From contig DASVLP010000014.1 of NCBI GenBank assembly GCA_036384795.1, positions 84,493 to 148,492 of the forward strand: a DNA stretch of 64,000 nucleotides. The letters run 5' to 3'. Shown here piece by piece: positions 1 to 9,240 of the stretch. Both the position numbers and the translations under genes were made by a program. The DNA is from Andeanibacterium sp036384795. GTDB taxonomy: Bacteria > Pseudomonadota > Alphaproteobacteria > Sphingomonadales > Sphingomonadaceae. Each line of letters opens with the position of its first letter. Positions within the stretch are counted from its first letter, which is position 1. Below the pieces are notes generated by a model. That model saw only the letters and a program-made list of their open reading frames with translations. It ran no database searches and had not been told where the DNA came from.

Positions 1-1102
<1,102 letters not shown>

Positions 1103-1366
1103 TGTCGTTCTCTCCGATCCCGACTGGTGTCAGTCGTTGTGTTCGTGGAAGGAGAACGTCCGCGCGGTTCGTGGCGAAAATCGCCCCTCACTCCCTCGCG
1201 ATCGGGACCTCTCCTGCCCCAAATCCGCGCTTGCCCCGGGTTACGGCTCGCCATCCGGCAACTGCCCTGGCCACGAGGCGCGCGACGGCAGCATGGTATC
1301 TTTCTCTGCGGGAGACCACGTTGACCGAAATGGACAGTTGAGTTGACAGAGTTAGAAATACTAAAC

Positions 1367-1382
1367 TTTATCCGAAGATAAA
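1367..1382. promoter_or_regulatory. Dyad at the predicted transcription start
   Basis: TTTATC-CGAA-GATAAA is a perfect 6-base inverted repeat around a 4-base loop. It lies immediately downstream of the extended -10 element, about where transcription should start, a usual place for a repressor site. The binding protein is unknown; a small RNA hairpin at the 5' end is the alternative. Confidence 0.35.
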
Positions 1383-1387
1383 ATTGC

Positions 1388-1396
1388 ATTATATCA
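1388..1396 (-). promoter_or_regulatory. Candidate extended -10 promoter for the TonB receptor
   Basis: Read on the minus strand, TG-A-TATAAT is a perfect extended -10 element in an AT-rich island. No good -35 hexamer lies 16-18 bases upstream, which fits an extended -10 promoter. Transcription would start near 1381 and give a leader of about 280 bases before the ATG at 1102. Confidence 0.45.
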
Positions 1397-1490
1397 ATAG
1401 CATGCGCTATCGGCTTGTTGCCGATCCAATTTGCCCGCAGCGAACTAAACCGTATCGCACGACCGACTCTGGATCACCTCGAGAGCGCCG

Positions 1491-3809
1491 TCAGAACTTG
1501 CCGCGCATCCCCAGGGTCCAGCGTCGCGGCTCGCCGGGGCCATAGGCGCGCGGATCGGAAGCGCCAGGCGCCTCGGCAAGCTCCACCTCGTCCACCTCGC
1601 TGAAGGTTCCGAAGGTGGCGTATTCGGCGTCGAAGGCGTTGCGCAGTTCCCCGAACAGCGAAATGCCGGGCGCCAGTTCCACACTGCCGCGCAAGTTGAC
1701 GATCGCATAGCCGGGCACCGGCGGCGTCAGGTTCGCTTCGTCGCCCACCAGGACCTGGTCGGAACGCCCGATCAGGTCTCCGCCCAAGCTGAAGCGGCGG
1801 GTGCCGACGGTTCCGTCATAGTCGACGCTCAGTGTCACGCTGTGGCGTGGGATGCCCGGAAGGCGGTCGCCGGGCAGCACCTCGATCGTGCCCTCCTCGT
1901 CCGCCTCCGGATTTGCCGGGCTCGGCAGCGTCAGGGGCGAACGGAAGGTCGCATCGGTCAGTGCATAGCTGGCGGCGACGCGCAGCCCGCCCCGCCGCGC
2001 CTCGAGCGACAGCTCGACACCCTGCCGCCGCGTGGCGCCCAGGTTCCGGAAATACGCGCGGCCGCGGATCTCGGAGGCGACGTAGTGGATGTCGTCAGCG
2101 ATGTCGCTGCGATAGGCCGAGAGCAGATAGTGCACCGCCCAACCGCCGACCTTCCGGCGGCCCGAGGCGCCGAGCTCCCAGCCGTGCGACACCACCTGCT
2201 TGAGCGGCGGGTCCGCGACGAAGAAGTTGGCAAGACTGCACGGCGCTTGCGGGTCCGCGCACGACAGCTCGGCCGGAGTGGGGGCGCGGTTCGTTTCCGC
2301 ATAGCCCGCCCGCAGCGTCAATCCCCGCGCGGCCTGCCAGTCGAACTCGATCCCGGGATTGAGCCGCTCGAAGCGGTGCTCGCCGTTGAGGGCGGTGCCC
2401 AGACGGTCGAGCAGGCGGACCTTCGCCCAATTGTACCGCAGCCCGATTTCGGCGGTGAGCGACGGTCCCAGCGGCAGGCTGTCGGCAATGAACGCGCCCC
2501 AGTAGCGGGTTTGCGCGGTCACCCCGACCGGCGCGATCGAGCCGTCTTCCTGCACGATATCGACCCCGAGGCCGTTCACCCCGCGCTGAGGGGTGAGCGC
2601 GCCGAGCTCGGTCGAAGTGGCGAAATCGGTCGTGCTGCCGTCGTAGCTGAAGCCAAGCGCGAGATCGTTGACGCCCCCCCACAGCGGCCGCCGGTCGACG
2701 ACCTGCGTGAGGGCTCCCATCGAGCGGGTATGGGTCGATCCGCGGTTGAGCACGCCGTAGGGCTCGCCGTCGAGCGTATCCGGCACCGGGTTCCCCTGCG
2801 CGTCGGTCAGAAGCTCGGCGCCCGCATCCTCGTCGTCATCGCCGCCGACGATTTCAAGACAGAGCAGGCCCGGCTCGTCTTCGCACTGCCCGATGTCGGC
2901 CGCGTCGCCGTTGACGCTGTCGGACTGCAGGCGCTGGCGATAGAGCGTCGCCTCGATGCGCGTGGTGTCGCTCAGCTTCAGCCATGGATGGAGGCTGATC
3001 CGGCCGTAGTGGTTCTTGGTGTTGTCGGGCCAGGTGAACACCGACGCCCGCCGCGCGGCGAGCAGCTCGACCGGCGAGACGCCGTTCCCGGTGAGGTCGC
3101 TATCCGCCGCGACGAGCTTTGCGTGGATCCCGCCCCATTCCTCGTCGACGCCGATGTCGGCATAGCCGTTCAGCAGCTTCGACGGGCTGTAATCGCGCCA
3201 GCCATCTTCCCGACGATACTGGAAGGCGCCGAACGCACTGAAGGCCCCCGCCGAGCCCCCCGCGGCGAGGCTCGCGTCCCGCTCGCCGTAGCTGCCCAGC
3301 GATGCGGTGCCTTCGAAGCCGGGATCGCTGCGGCCGGTCGCGGTCTCGATCAGAAGCGTGCCGCCCAGCGCATTGAGGCCGTAGGCGGGGCTTGCATCGA
3401 GTAGCGAGACGCGGCGCAGCGCCGCATCGGGGATCAGGTCGAAATCGACCGTGTCGCCGAACGGCTGGTTGAAGCGCCCGCCATCGAGATAAACCGCAAG
3501 TCCCTGCGCTTGGCCTTGCAAAGGCGAAGCGACGAACCCGCGATAGACGAGGTTCGGCTGCCAGGGATTGTTCTGCGCGTCCTGCAAGGTCACGCCGGCG
3601 ATATCGCGGGTCAACGACGCGAGCAGATCGGGCGTTCCGCCGCGCCGGATGTCCTCGCGCTCGAGCGTGACCGCATCGTCGAGATCGATGCCGCCGCCCG
3701 GCGCGGTGACGACGATCGCCCGATCGGCTGCCTCGCTGGCGTCCTGACCCAGCGCAGGACCAGGAACCGAACACACGGCAAGGACGGCCAAACCAGCATA
3801 GCGCCTCAA
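1491..3809 (-). CDS. TonB-dependent receptor
   Basis: 772-residue outer-membrane receptor for an unknown ligand. It has a signal peptide (cleavage near PALGQ), a TonB-box-like AIVVTAPG at about residue 31, and a plug with QNNPWQPNLVYRGF and AYGLNALGG motifs. The beta barrel ends in the terminal phenylalanine (RGKF) expected for BAM-dependent insertion. The plug sequence resembles receptors annotated as OMR-family or FecA-like without an STN domain. An acidic loop (GGDDDEDAG) near residue 320 may be an external metal- or cation-facing loop; that is inference. It lies upstream of, and in the same direction as, the partial receptor, but the 388-base gap with its own promoter suggests separate transcription. 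Confidence 0.93.
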   Translation of the reverse strand: MRRYAGLAVLAVCSVPGPALGQDASEAADRAIVVTAPGGGIDLDDAVTLEREDIRRGGTPDLLASLTRDIAGVTLQDAQNNPWQPNLVYRGFVASPLQGQAQGLAVYLDGGRFNQPFGDTVDFDLIPDAALRRVSLLDASPAYGLNALGGTLLIETATGRSDPGFEGTASLGSYGERDASLAAGGSAGAFSAFGAFQYRREDGWRDYSPSKLLNGYADIGVDEEWGGIHAKLVAADSDLTGNGVSPVELLAARRASVFTWPDNTKNHYGRISLHPWLKLSDTTRIEATLYRQRLQSDSVNGDAADIGQCEDEPGLLCLEIVGGDDDEDAGAELLTDAQGNPVPDTLDGEPYGVLNRGSTHTRSMGALTQVVDRRPLWGGVNDLALGFSYDGSTTDFATSTELGALTPQRGVNGLGVDIVQEDGSIAPVGVTAQTRYWGAFIADSLPLGPSLTAEIGLRYNWAKVRLLDRLGTALNGEHRFERLNPGIEFDWQAARGLTLRAGYAETNRAPTPAELSCADPQAPCSLANFFVADPPLKQVVSHGWELGASGRRKVGGWAVHYLLSAYRSDIADDIHYVASEIRGRAYFRNLGATRRQGVELSLEARRGGLRVAASYALTDATFRSPLTLPSPANPEADEEGTIEVLPGDRLPGIPRHSVTLSVDYDGTVGTRRFSLGGDLIGRSDQVLVGDEANLTPPVPGYAIVNLRGSVELAPGISLFGELRNAFDAEYATFGTFSEVDEVELAEAPGASDPRAYGPGEPRRWTLGMRGKF

Positions 3810-3991
3810 GACCGTGTTCTCCCATGGTGGCCGTCCGCGCCCAGCGGCTAAGGACCGCCGCCCGCGAAATCAAGCGTGGCGGATCGATCCGGGACGAGCG
3901 CGCCCCCGCGGCAACCTGCGCTGCCGCAGGACCACTCCGGACCTCCCGGCGGGTTCGATCGTTCCTATATGACGATCGAAGGAGACCCCGG

Positions 3992-4255
3992 ATGGCAAAC
4001 GGTTGGGCGCCGGACGGCGCGGTGCAGGACCAGATCGAGGATAGCGTCAAGGATGCTGTGTTGCGCTCGCGCGCCGATCTGCCGCGCGGCGAAGGCCTTG
4101 CCGAGTGCGAGGTCTGCGGTGAGGACATTCCCGAACCGAGGCGGCGGGCGCTGCCGGGTGCGCGCACCTGCGTCGCGTGTCAAGCGGTGCGCGACAAGCG
4201 CCCCAGGTTCACCGGCATCAATCGCCGCGGAAGCAAGGACAGCCAGCTTCGCTGA
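3992..4255 (+). CDS. Small DksA/TraR-like C4 zinc-finger protein
   Basis: 87-residue protein with a C-x2-C-x17-C-x2-C finger (CEVC ... CVAC) near residues 45-70, the spacing of the DksA/TraR C-terminal zinc finger. A short helical N-terminal part containing VQDQIEDSV stands where TraR has its coiled coil. TraR-type proteins act in the secondary channel of RNA polymerase to alter promoter response, and that is the likely role. I chose the ATG at 3992 because AAGGAG lies 7 bases upstream; the longer open frame from 3824 has no such site. It is divergent from the TonB receptor at 1491-3809. Confidence 0.85.
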   Translation: MANGWAPDGAVQDQIEDSVKDAVLRSRADLPRGEGLAECEVCGEDIPEPRRRALPGARTCVACQAVRDKRPRFTGINRRGSKDSQLR

Positions 4256-4296
4256 ACTGAGGCAGCGAGGAAAATTTCGCAGATTCGAATTGCCCC

Positions 4297-6486
4297 TCAG
4301 GGCTCCGGCAACTGTGCAAGAACCTTGTCGGTCGTGATCGGAAAGCTGCGTACGCGCACCCCGCAAGCGTGATGGATCGCGTTGGCGATCGCCGCCCCGG
4401 CACCGCAGATGCCGAGTTCGCCCACGCCCTTCGCCTGCAACGGGCTACCCGCGGGATCGCGTTCCTCGAGGAGCACAACGTCGAGCGCAGGCACGTCGAG
4501 ATTCACCGGCACGTGGTATTCGGCAAGGTCGGGATTGACGAGGTGCCCGTCGCGCCGGTCGAACACCAGCTCTTCGGTCAGCGCGCTGCCGATGCCCCAG
4601 ACCATGCCGCCGACGCATTGCGAACGCGCGGTCTTGCAGTTGAGCACCCGGCCGAGCGCGAAGGTGCCGTCGAAGCGGCGCACGCGCACTTCGCCGGTGT
4701 AGGCATTGACGCCCATTTCGGCGAAGAACGCGCCGTACATCGCCGAATGGCACTTTTCCTCGATCTCGCCCGGCTTGAAATGGCCGGTCTCCTCGAGCTC
4801 CTGCCCGGCGAGCACATCGGGGAGGCTTGTGCGCCGATTGCCGACGATGGCGAGTCCGTCCTTCAGGGTGAGCTCCTGGTCGGTGCAGCCGAGCATCTCC
4901 GCCAGCTTTGCGCGGATCGCTTCGCATGCTTCGAACACCGCCGATCCGGTCGACGGCGCGCCCCAGCTTCCGCCGGACCCCGCGCCTGGCGGGAACGCGG
5001 AATCGCCTAGTCGCACGAGTACGTCGTCGGGGTTTAGCCCGAGCATCTCGGCGGCAATCTGGCCGAGCACCGTGTACGTGCCGGTGCCGATGTCGGTCAT
5101 GTCGCTCTCGACGATCGCGGTCCCGTCCGGGCACAGCCGGACCCGGGCCTCGGCCTCGTTGAGGTTGTGCACCCGGGCCGCGGTGGCCATGCCGGTGCCG
5201 ATCCACCATTCGCCTTCGCGCCGACTGCAGGGCGCGCGGTCCGCACCGTTCCATCCGAACCGCTCGGCGCCCTGGGTCAAGCACTCCGCGAGCTTGCGCG
5301 AGCTGTACGGAATGCCCTGGCTCGGGTGGCGCTCAGGGATATTGCGCAGCCGTAGCTCGACCGGGTCGAGGCCGATCGCGTCCGCCAGCTCGTCCATCGC
5401 GCACTCGAGCGCCAGCATGCCCACCGCCTCGCCCGGCGCGCGCACCGAACCGGCAGTCATCCGGTTCACCCGCGCGACCTCCAGGCGGATCGTGCGGTGC
5501 TCGCCGCGATAGAGGAACTTGCTTGCCTGGGTCGCGGGCTCGACGAACTTCTCACCCGGCAGGTTAGAGGTCAGCGCCTCGTGCCCGAACCCGATCAGCC
5601 GGCCTTCTTCGTCGGCCGCAAGACGGAACCGCTGGCTGGTCTCCGAGCGGCGCATCACGCACTGGAACACCTGCTGGCGCAGCATCACCACCCGCACCGG
5701 GCGGTCCAGCTCCATCGCCGCGAGCGAGGCCGCGACCGCCTCTGCGCTGATGCCGAGCTTCGAACCGAACCCGCCGCCGACATAGCGCGAGATCAGCCGC
5801 ACGCGTTCCGGCGCCAGGCCGACCGCATCGGCAAGCTCCTTCACGTTGTATTTGAGCATTTGCATGCTGAGGTGGACGGTGAGTGTCTGGCCATCCCACT
5901 GCGCGATCGCCGCATGCGGCTCCATCGGCGCGCTGTTGTGGCCTTCGGTGGTGTAGGTGACGTCGATAGCATGCGCCGCCTCGCGCATCGCCCGCTCGAG
6001 ATCGCCCTGCACTTCCGACTTCGCGGTCTGCTCCTCGACCTCGGCATCTTTGGCATGCGGATCGAACACCGCGTCGTGCTCTTCGCGGTATTCGACCTCG
6101 AGACGCTTAGAAGCGTCGCGCGCCTGCTCGAAAGTCTCGGCGACGACCAGTGCGATCGGCTGACCGTAGTAATCGATCTTTCCCGGGCCCTGCTTGGGAG
6201 CCTTGCCCGCGCCGCCTTGCGCCGAGCGGACGGTCATCCGTGGGTCGTGAAGCACACCGACGACGCCCGGCATTTCCAGGACGGCGCGCGCATCGATGTT
6301 CGCGACCTCCCCCTTGGCGATGGTCGCAGTGACCAGCACGCCCTCAAGGCACCCGTCAATCTTGTACTCCGCGGCATATGTCGCGGTGCCGGTGACCTTG
6401 GCGGCGCCATCCGGGCGGTCGAGCGGCTTGCCGATCACGCCTTGCGCCATGTGATCCAGGCGGTTGCGGGTGTCGGGCTCGTCCAT
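4297..6486 (-). CDS. Molybdenum-binding subunit of a PaoABC-like aldehyde/xanthine-type oxidoreductase
   Basis: 729-residue large subunit of a molybdenum hydroxylase (xanthine oxidase family). N-terminal aldehyde-oxidase a/b hammerhead domain (about 20-140), then the molybdopterin-binding halves. Visible motifs are GGGFGSK and PGAGSGGSWG, which contact the cofactor, and AKGVGELG near the C terminus, which carries the catalytic glutamate. Last gene of a three-gene operon (2Fe-2S, FAD, Mo). The ATG at 6486 is used here; a GTG at 6504 overlaps the upstream stop as GTGA, matching the coupling between the first two genes, and is equally plausible. Likely oxidises aldehydes or N-heterocycles; the substrate is not evident. 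No xdhC/paoD-type maturation gene is in view. Confidence 0.93.
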   Translation of the reverse strand: MDEPDTRNRLDHMAQGVIGKPLDRPDGAAKVTGTATYAAEYKIDGCLEGVLVTATIAKGEVANIDARAVLEMPGVVGVLHDPRMTVRSAQGGAGKAPKQGPGKIDYYGQPIALVVAETFEQARDASKRLEVEYREEHDAVFDPHAKDAEVEEQTAKSEVQGDLERAMREAAHAIDVTYTTEGHNSAPMEPHAAIAQWDGQTLTVHLSMQMLKYNVKELADAVGLAPERVRLISRYVGGGFGSKLGISAEAVAASLAAMELDRPVRVVMLRQQVFQCVMRRSETSQRFRLAADEEGRLIGFGHEALTSNLPGEKFVEPATQASKFLYRGEHRTIRLEVARVNRMTAGSVRAPGEAVGMLALECAMDELADAIGLDPVELRLRNIPERHPSQGIPYSSRKLAECLTQGAERFGWNGADRAPCSRREGEWWIGTGMATAARVHNLNEAEARVRLCPDGTAIVESDMTDIGTGTYTVLGQIAAEMLGLNPDDVLVRLGDSAFPPGAGSGGSWGAPSTGSAVFEACEAIRAKLAEMLGCTDQELTLKDGLAIVGNRRTSLPDVLAGQELEETGHFKPGEIEEKCHSAMYGAFFAEMGVNAYTGEVRVRRFDGTFALGRVLNCKTARSQCVGGMVWGIGSALTEELVFDRRDGHLVNPDLAEYHVPVNLDVPALDVVLLEERDPAGSPLQAKGVGELGICGAGAAIANAIHHACGVRVRSFPITTDKVLAQLPEP

Positions 6487-6500
6487 GATCAGGGTGCGGG

Positions 6501-7481
6501 TCACGCGGCGGTTACCGTCGCTTCGCGCAGCACCGCCTTGAGCGTGCGGCGCGCGAGTGGAACCTTGAAGTCGTTCGAGCCCCACACCCGCGCGCCTTCG
6601 AGCAGCAGGTCGGCCGCATGATCGAACAATGCGTCCGAGGGGGCGTTGCCGACCAGCGCTCTGTCGATCCGCGGATCGTGCCATGGCTTGTGCGCAAGGC
6701 CGCCGAACGCGAGCGAGGCGCTGGCGATCCGTCCCTCCCCCATCCGCACGACCGCCGCGATCGAGACCAGCGCGAACGCGTAGGACGCGCGGTCGCGCAC
6801 CTTGCGGTAGAGCTGAATGCCTCCGACGGGCGGTGGGAGAGTGACGGCGGTGATCACTTCGCCCGGCTCGAGCACGTTGTCCTTCGCGGGCCGGTCGCCG
6901 GGAAGCCGGTGGAAATCGCGCGCCGGAAGCCTGCGGCCTCCGCCGTCGGGCGTCGCGATCTCGACGGTCGCATCGAGCGCGCAGAGCGCGACCGCCATGT
7001 CGCCGGGATAGGTCGCGATGCACAGCTCGTTGGTGCCGAGGATCGCATGATTGCGATTGAAGCCGCCGATCGCGCCGCAACCGCTGCCCGGTACGCGTTT
7101 GTTGCACGGCTGATCGATATTGTAGAAGTAATAGCAGCGGGTGCGCTGGCACAGGTTGCCGCCAGTGGTCGCCTTGTTGCGCAGCTGGAAGGTCGCCCCG
7201 GCCAGGATCGCGCGGGCGAGCACCGGATAGTCGCGGCGAATGCGCATGTCGGCCGCGCAGGCGCTGTTGGTCACCAAGGCGCCAATCCTGAGCCCGCCAT
7301 CGGCCGGTTCGATCTGCGCGAGCGGCAGGCGGTTGACGTCGACCAGCCGGTCTGGCGCCTCGACTTCGAGTTTCATCAGGTCGAGCAGGTTGGTGCCGCC
7401 GGCGATCGGGCGCGCTCCGTCCCGGCTCATCCGCACAGCCGCCGCCACGTCATCGGCACGGGCGTAAGTGAACGGCCTCAC
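6501..7481 (-). CDS. FAD-binding subunit with extra Fe-S cysteines (PaoB-like)
   Basis: 326-residue FAD subunit of the same molybdenum hydroxylase; it passes electrons from the Fe-S subunit to FAD. The FAD-binding PIAGGTNLLDLMK stretch is near residue 30. An insertion holds four cysteines (CQRTRC, PCNKR, GSGC near 120-150, then ELC near 170), matching the extra [4Fe-4S]-binding loop of E. coli PaoB (YagS) rather than ordinary XdhB. The start is the GTG at 7481, which overlaps the stop of the 2Fe-2S gene as GTGA. This loop is the main reason to call the complex PaoABC-like. Confidence 0.92.
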   Translation of the reverse strand: MRPFTYARADDVAAAVRMSRDGARPIAGGTNLLDLMKLEVEAPDRLVDVNRLPLAQIEPADGGLRIGALVTNSACAADMRIRRDYPVLARAILAGATFQLRNKATTGGNLCQRTRCYYFYNIDQPCNKRVPGSGCGAIGGFNRNHAILGTNELCIATYPGDMAVALCALDATVEIATPDGGGRRLPARDFHRLPGDRPAKDNVLEPGEVITAVTLPPPVGGIQLYRKVRDRASYAFALVSIAAVVRMGEGRIASASLAFGGLAHKPWHDPRIDRALVGNAPSDALFDHAADLLLEGARVWGSNDFKVPLARRTLKAVLREATVTAA

Positions 7482-7978
7482 CGGGCGCCCTCCAGCACCT
7501 CGACGATCGCGTCGACGATGTTGGGATAGGCGCCGCAGCGGCACAAATTGCCGCTCATCCGCTCGGCGATTTCCTCCCGGGTGAGTCGGACCTCTCCGGC
7601 GAGGTCCCTGGTGACGAAGCTTGGCCAGCCGGCAGCGGCTTCGTCGAGCAAGGCCTTGGCGGAGCAGATCTGCCCCGGCGTGCAATAGCCGCACTGATAC
7701 CCGTCGTGCTTGACGAACGCGGCCTGCAGGGGATGCATGGCGGCGGGAATGCCGAGGCCTTCGATGGTCACGATCTCGTCGCCCTCATGCATCACCGCAA
7801 GGCTGAGGCACGAGTTGATCCGCCTGCCGTTCACCAGCACCGTGCATGCCCCGCACTGGCCGTGGTCGCAGCCCTTCTTGGTTCCGGTAAGGCCACAGTC
7901 GCGGCGCAGGAAATCCAGCAGGCTGACGCGCGGATCCCCGGCGAATTCGCGCGGCTCGCCGTTCACGGTGAGAGGCAT
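7478..7978 (-). CDS. [2Fe-2S] subunit of the molybdenum hydroxylase (PaoA-like)
   Basis: 166-residue small subunit. An N-terminal plant-type [2Fe-2S] domain has the KGCDHGQCGACTV motif plus a later INSC cysteine. The C-terminal helical [2Fe-2S] domain has QCGYCTPGQ and NLCRCGAYPNI. Together they carry electrons from the molybdenum centre to FAD. First gene of the operon; ATG at 7978 with AGGAG 5-9 bases upstream. E. coli PaoA has a Tat signal for periplasmic export; none is visible at this start or in the 25 residues upstream in frame, so this complex is probably cytoplasmic. Confidence 0.94.
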   Translation of the reverse strand: MPLTVNGEPREFAGDPRVSLLDFLRRDCGLTGTKKGCDHGQCGACTVLVNGRRINSCLSLAVMHEGDEIVTIEGLGIPAAMHPLQAAFVKHDGYQCGYCTPGQICSAKALLDEAAAGWPSFVTRDLAGEVRLTREEIAERMSGNLCRCGAYPNIVDAIVEVLEGAR

Positions 7979-8090
7979 GGGCAACTCCTGACACGACGCC
8001 AACGCATCGGGCGGGTTTCGGGTCCGGGGCTGCCGCACGGCCTCCCGGTGCATGCGAGCGGGCGAACGATCCCGTCCGCCTCGTGCGCCC

Positions 8091-9035
8091 TCAAGCCGCG
8101 GCGGGGGTGGGCGCTTCCTTCGCCTGCCACAAGTGCGCGCGGTAACGGTCGAAGCAGCGCTTACCGCAGGTCAGGCGCATCAGCGCGCCTTCGGCGATCG
8201 CCACCGCCCGGCGCGGATCTTCCTTTATCAAGGGGTGCAGCGCTTCGCGGTTCCAGGCCTCGCTGTGCTTGACGTCGAGCACCGCGTGGAGATCGAAATA
8301 GTGGCGTTCCTTGCCGCTGAGCCCAATGCGCCGGAGGCCTTTGGCGACCATGGCCGAACGGCCCGGCGCGGTCAGTTCGATGACGCCCAGCGCCCCGACC
8401 GATTGCCAGGTATAGCGCCGACACGTCGCCATCGCGGTCATCGCGTTTGCCAGGGCGAGGCTTTCGCCCACGGTGTTCTCGATCGTCGGCTCGACCGCCA
8501 GCGTCTCGACCAGCGCATCGAGCATGGGTCCGTGCATGCCCTTGGGATTGCCGCGTCCCATCTCGTCCCAATAGTTGCGTGCGAGCTCCAGCTTGGCGGC
8601 AACGGGCAGCTTGACTTGCGTGTAAGCGACCAGATCCTCGAACCCGGCTTCGCCGGCTGCCTCCTGCTCGAAGAACCAGCGCAGCTGGTCGCGGCTCGCC
8701 GTGCCGGCGAGCCATGGGAACAGAGGGTCGCCCTGCCCCGGGCCGACTTCCTTGAGGTTCTCGAACCAGGCGACGAACGCATCCGGGTCGGTGGGGACGT
8801 TCGCCGCCTCGGCGCGCACGTCCGCGCGCAGGCATTCCATGAATTCGCCTTCGACGCGCAGCATGTGGAAATCGCTTTCCAGCCGGCTCGCCCAATCGCC
8901 GGTGGGAAACTGCGGCGCAAGTCGCTGGCGGTTCCAACGGGCCAGCACCCGCTGGAAGTTGTCGGAATAGAAATGCTCGCGGGATCGGTAACGCTGAATG
9001 GGCAAATCGTCATTCGACGGGTTCAGGAGCAGCAT
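8091..9035 (-). CDS. Heme-oxygenase-like iron-containing redox enzyme family protein
   Basis: 314-residue helical protein resembling the iron-containing redox enzyme (Haem_oxygenas_2, PF14518) group within the heme-oxygenase-like diiron oxidase superfamily. That superfamily binds iron with Glu/His/Asp residues and activates O2 on small organic or peptidyl substrates. Candidate ligands are the Glu/His residues around ESDFHMLRVEGEFMECLR (about 55-72) and HYFDLHAVLDVKHSEAW (about 245-261). This is family knowledge, not a structure. ATG at 9035 is preceded by GAGGTG; a GTG two codons upstream is the alternative. Divergent from cphA, with a perfect EcfG-type promoter at 9063-9088. Substrate unknown. 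Confidence 0.75.
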   Translation of the reverse strand: MLLLNPSNDDLPIQRYRSREHFYSDNFQRVLARWNRQRLAPQFPTGDWASRLESDFHMLRVEGEFMECLRADVRAEAANVPTDPDAFVAWFENLKEVGPGQGDPLFPWLAGTASRDQLRWFFEQEAAGEAGFEDLVAYTQVKLPVAAKLELARNYWDEMGRGNPKGMHGPMLDALVETLAVEPTIENTVGESLALANAMTAMATCRRYTWQSVGALGVIELTAPGRSAMVAKGLRRIGLSGKERHYFDLHAVLDVKHSEAWNREALHPLIKEDPRRAVAIAEGALMRLTCGKRCFDRYRAHLWQAKEAPTPAAA

Positions 9036-9062
9036 AGACACCTCGTTTTGAGTTCCCCTCCA

Positions 9063-9088
9063 AACGCCGAGGCCATGTCCGAAGTTCC
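9063..9088 (-). promoter_or_regulatory. EcfG-type general-stress promoter (perfect match)
   Basis: Minus strand GGAAC, 17 bases, CGTT: the consensus of the alphaproteobacterial general stress sigma factor EcfG. It lies 28 bases upstream of the ATG of the heme-oxygenase-like gene, correct for a short leader. A second GGAAC lies 6 bases further upstream. Confidence 0.7.
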
Positions 9089-9240
9089 GTTCCGAACCTC
9101 TCTCGTTGCTGAATTAATCGGAATTTGGTGCAAAAAAATCCTTATTTTAACAAAAGTTATGAGTTGTGGCCGGCCATCAGGAAAGGAACAGACCAGTTGG
9201 TCGATCGTTTGGAATAATCTCGCACTCAGCGCAGGACGAC

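Larger units (their letters stand above)
1103..1490. other. Gene-free interval upstream of the first TonB receptor
   Basis: 388 bases between two minus-strand TonB receptor genes. No convincing gene: a 96-codon minus-strand frame here (1099-1389) starts inside the -10 element and has no family signature. The segment 1340-1410 is AT-rich and holds an extended -10 promoter and a 16-base dyad. The remaining ~240 bases would be a long untranslated leader for the receptor at 1-1102; I recognise no riboswitch in it. Confidence 0.6.

Noticed and set aside
1842..3404. 520-codon plus-strand frame over a TonB receptor
   Set aside because: Shadow of the receptor; no ribosome site and no recognisable domain.
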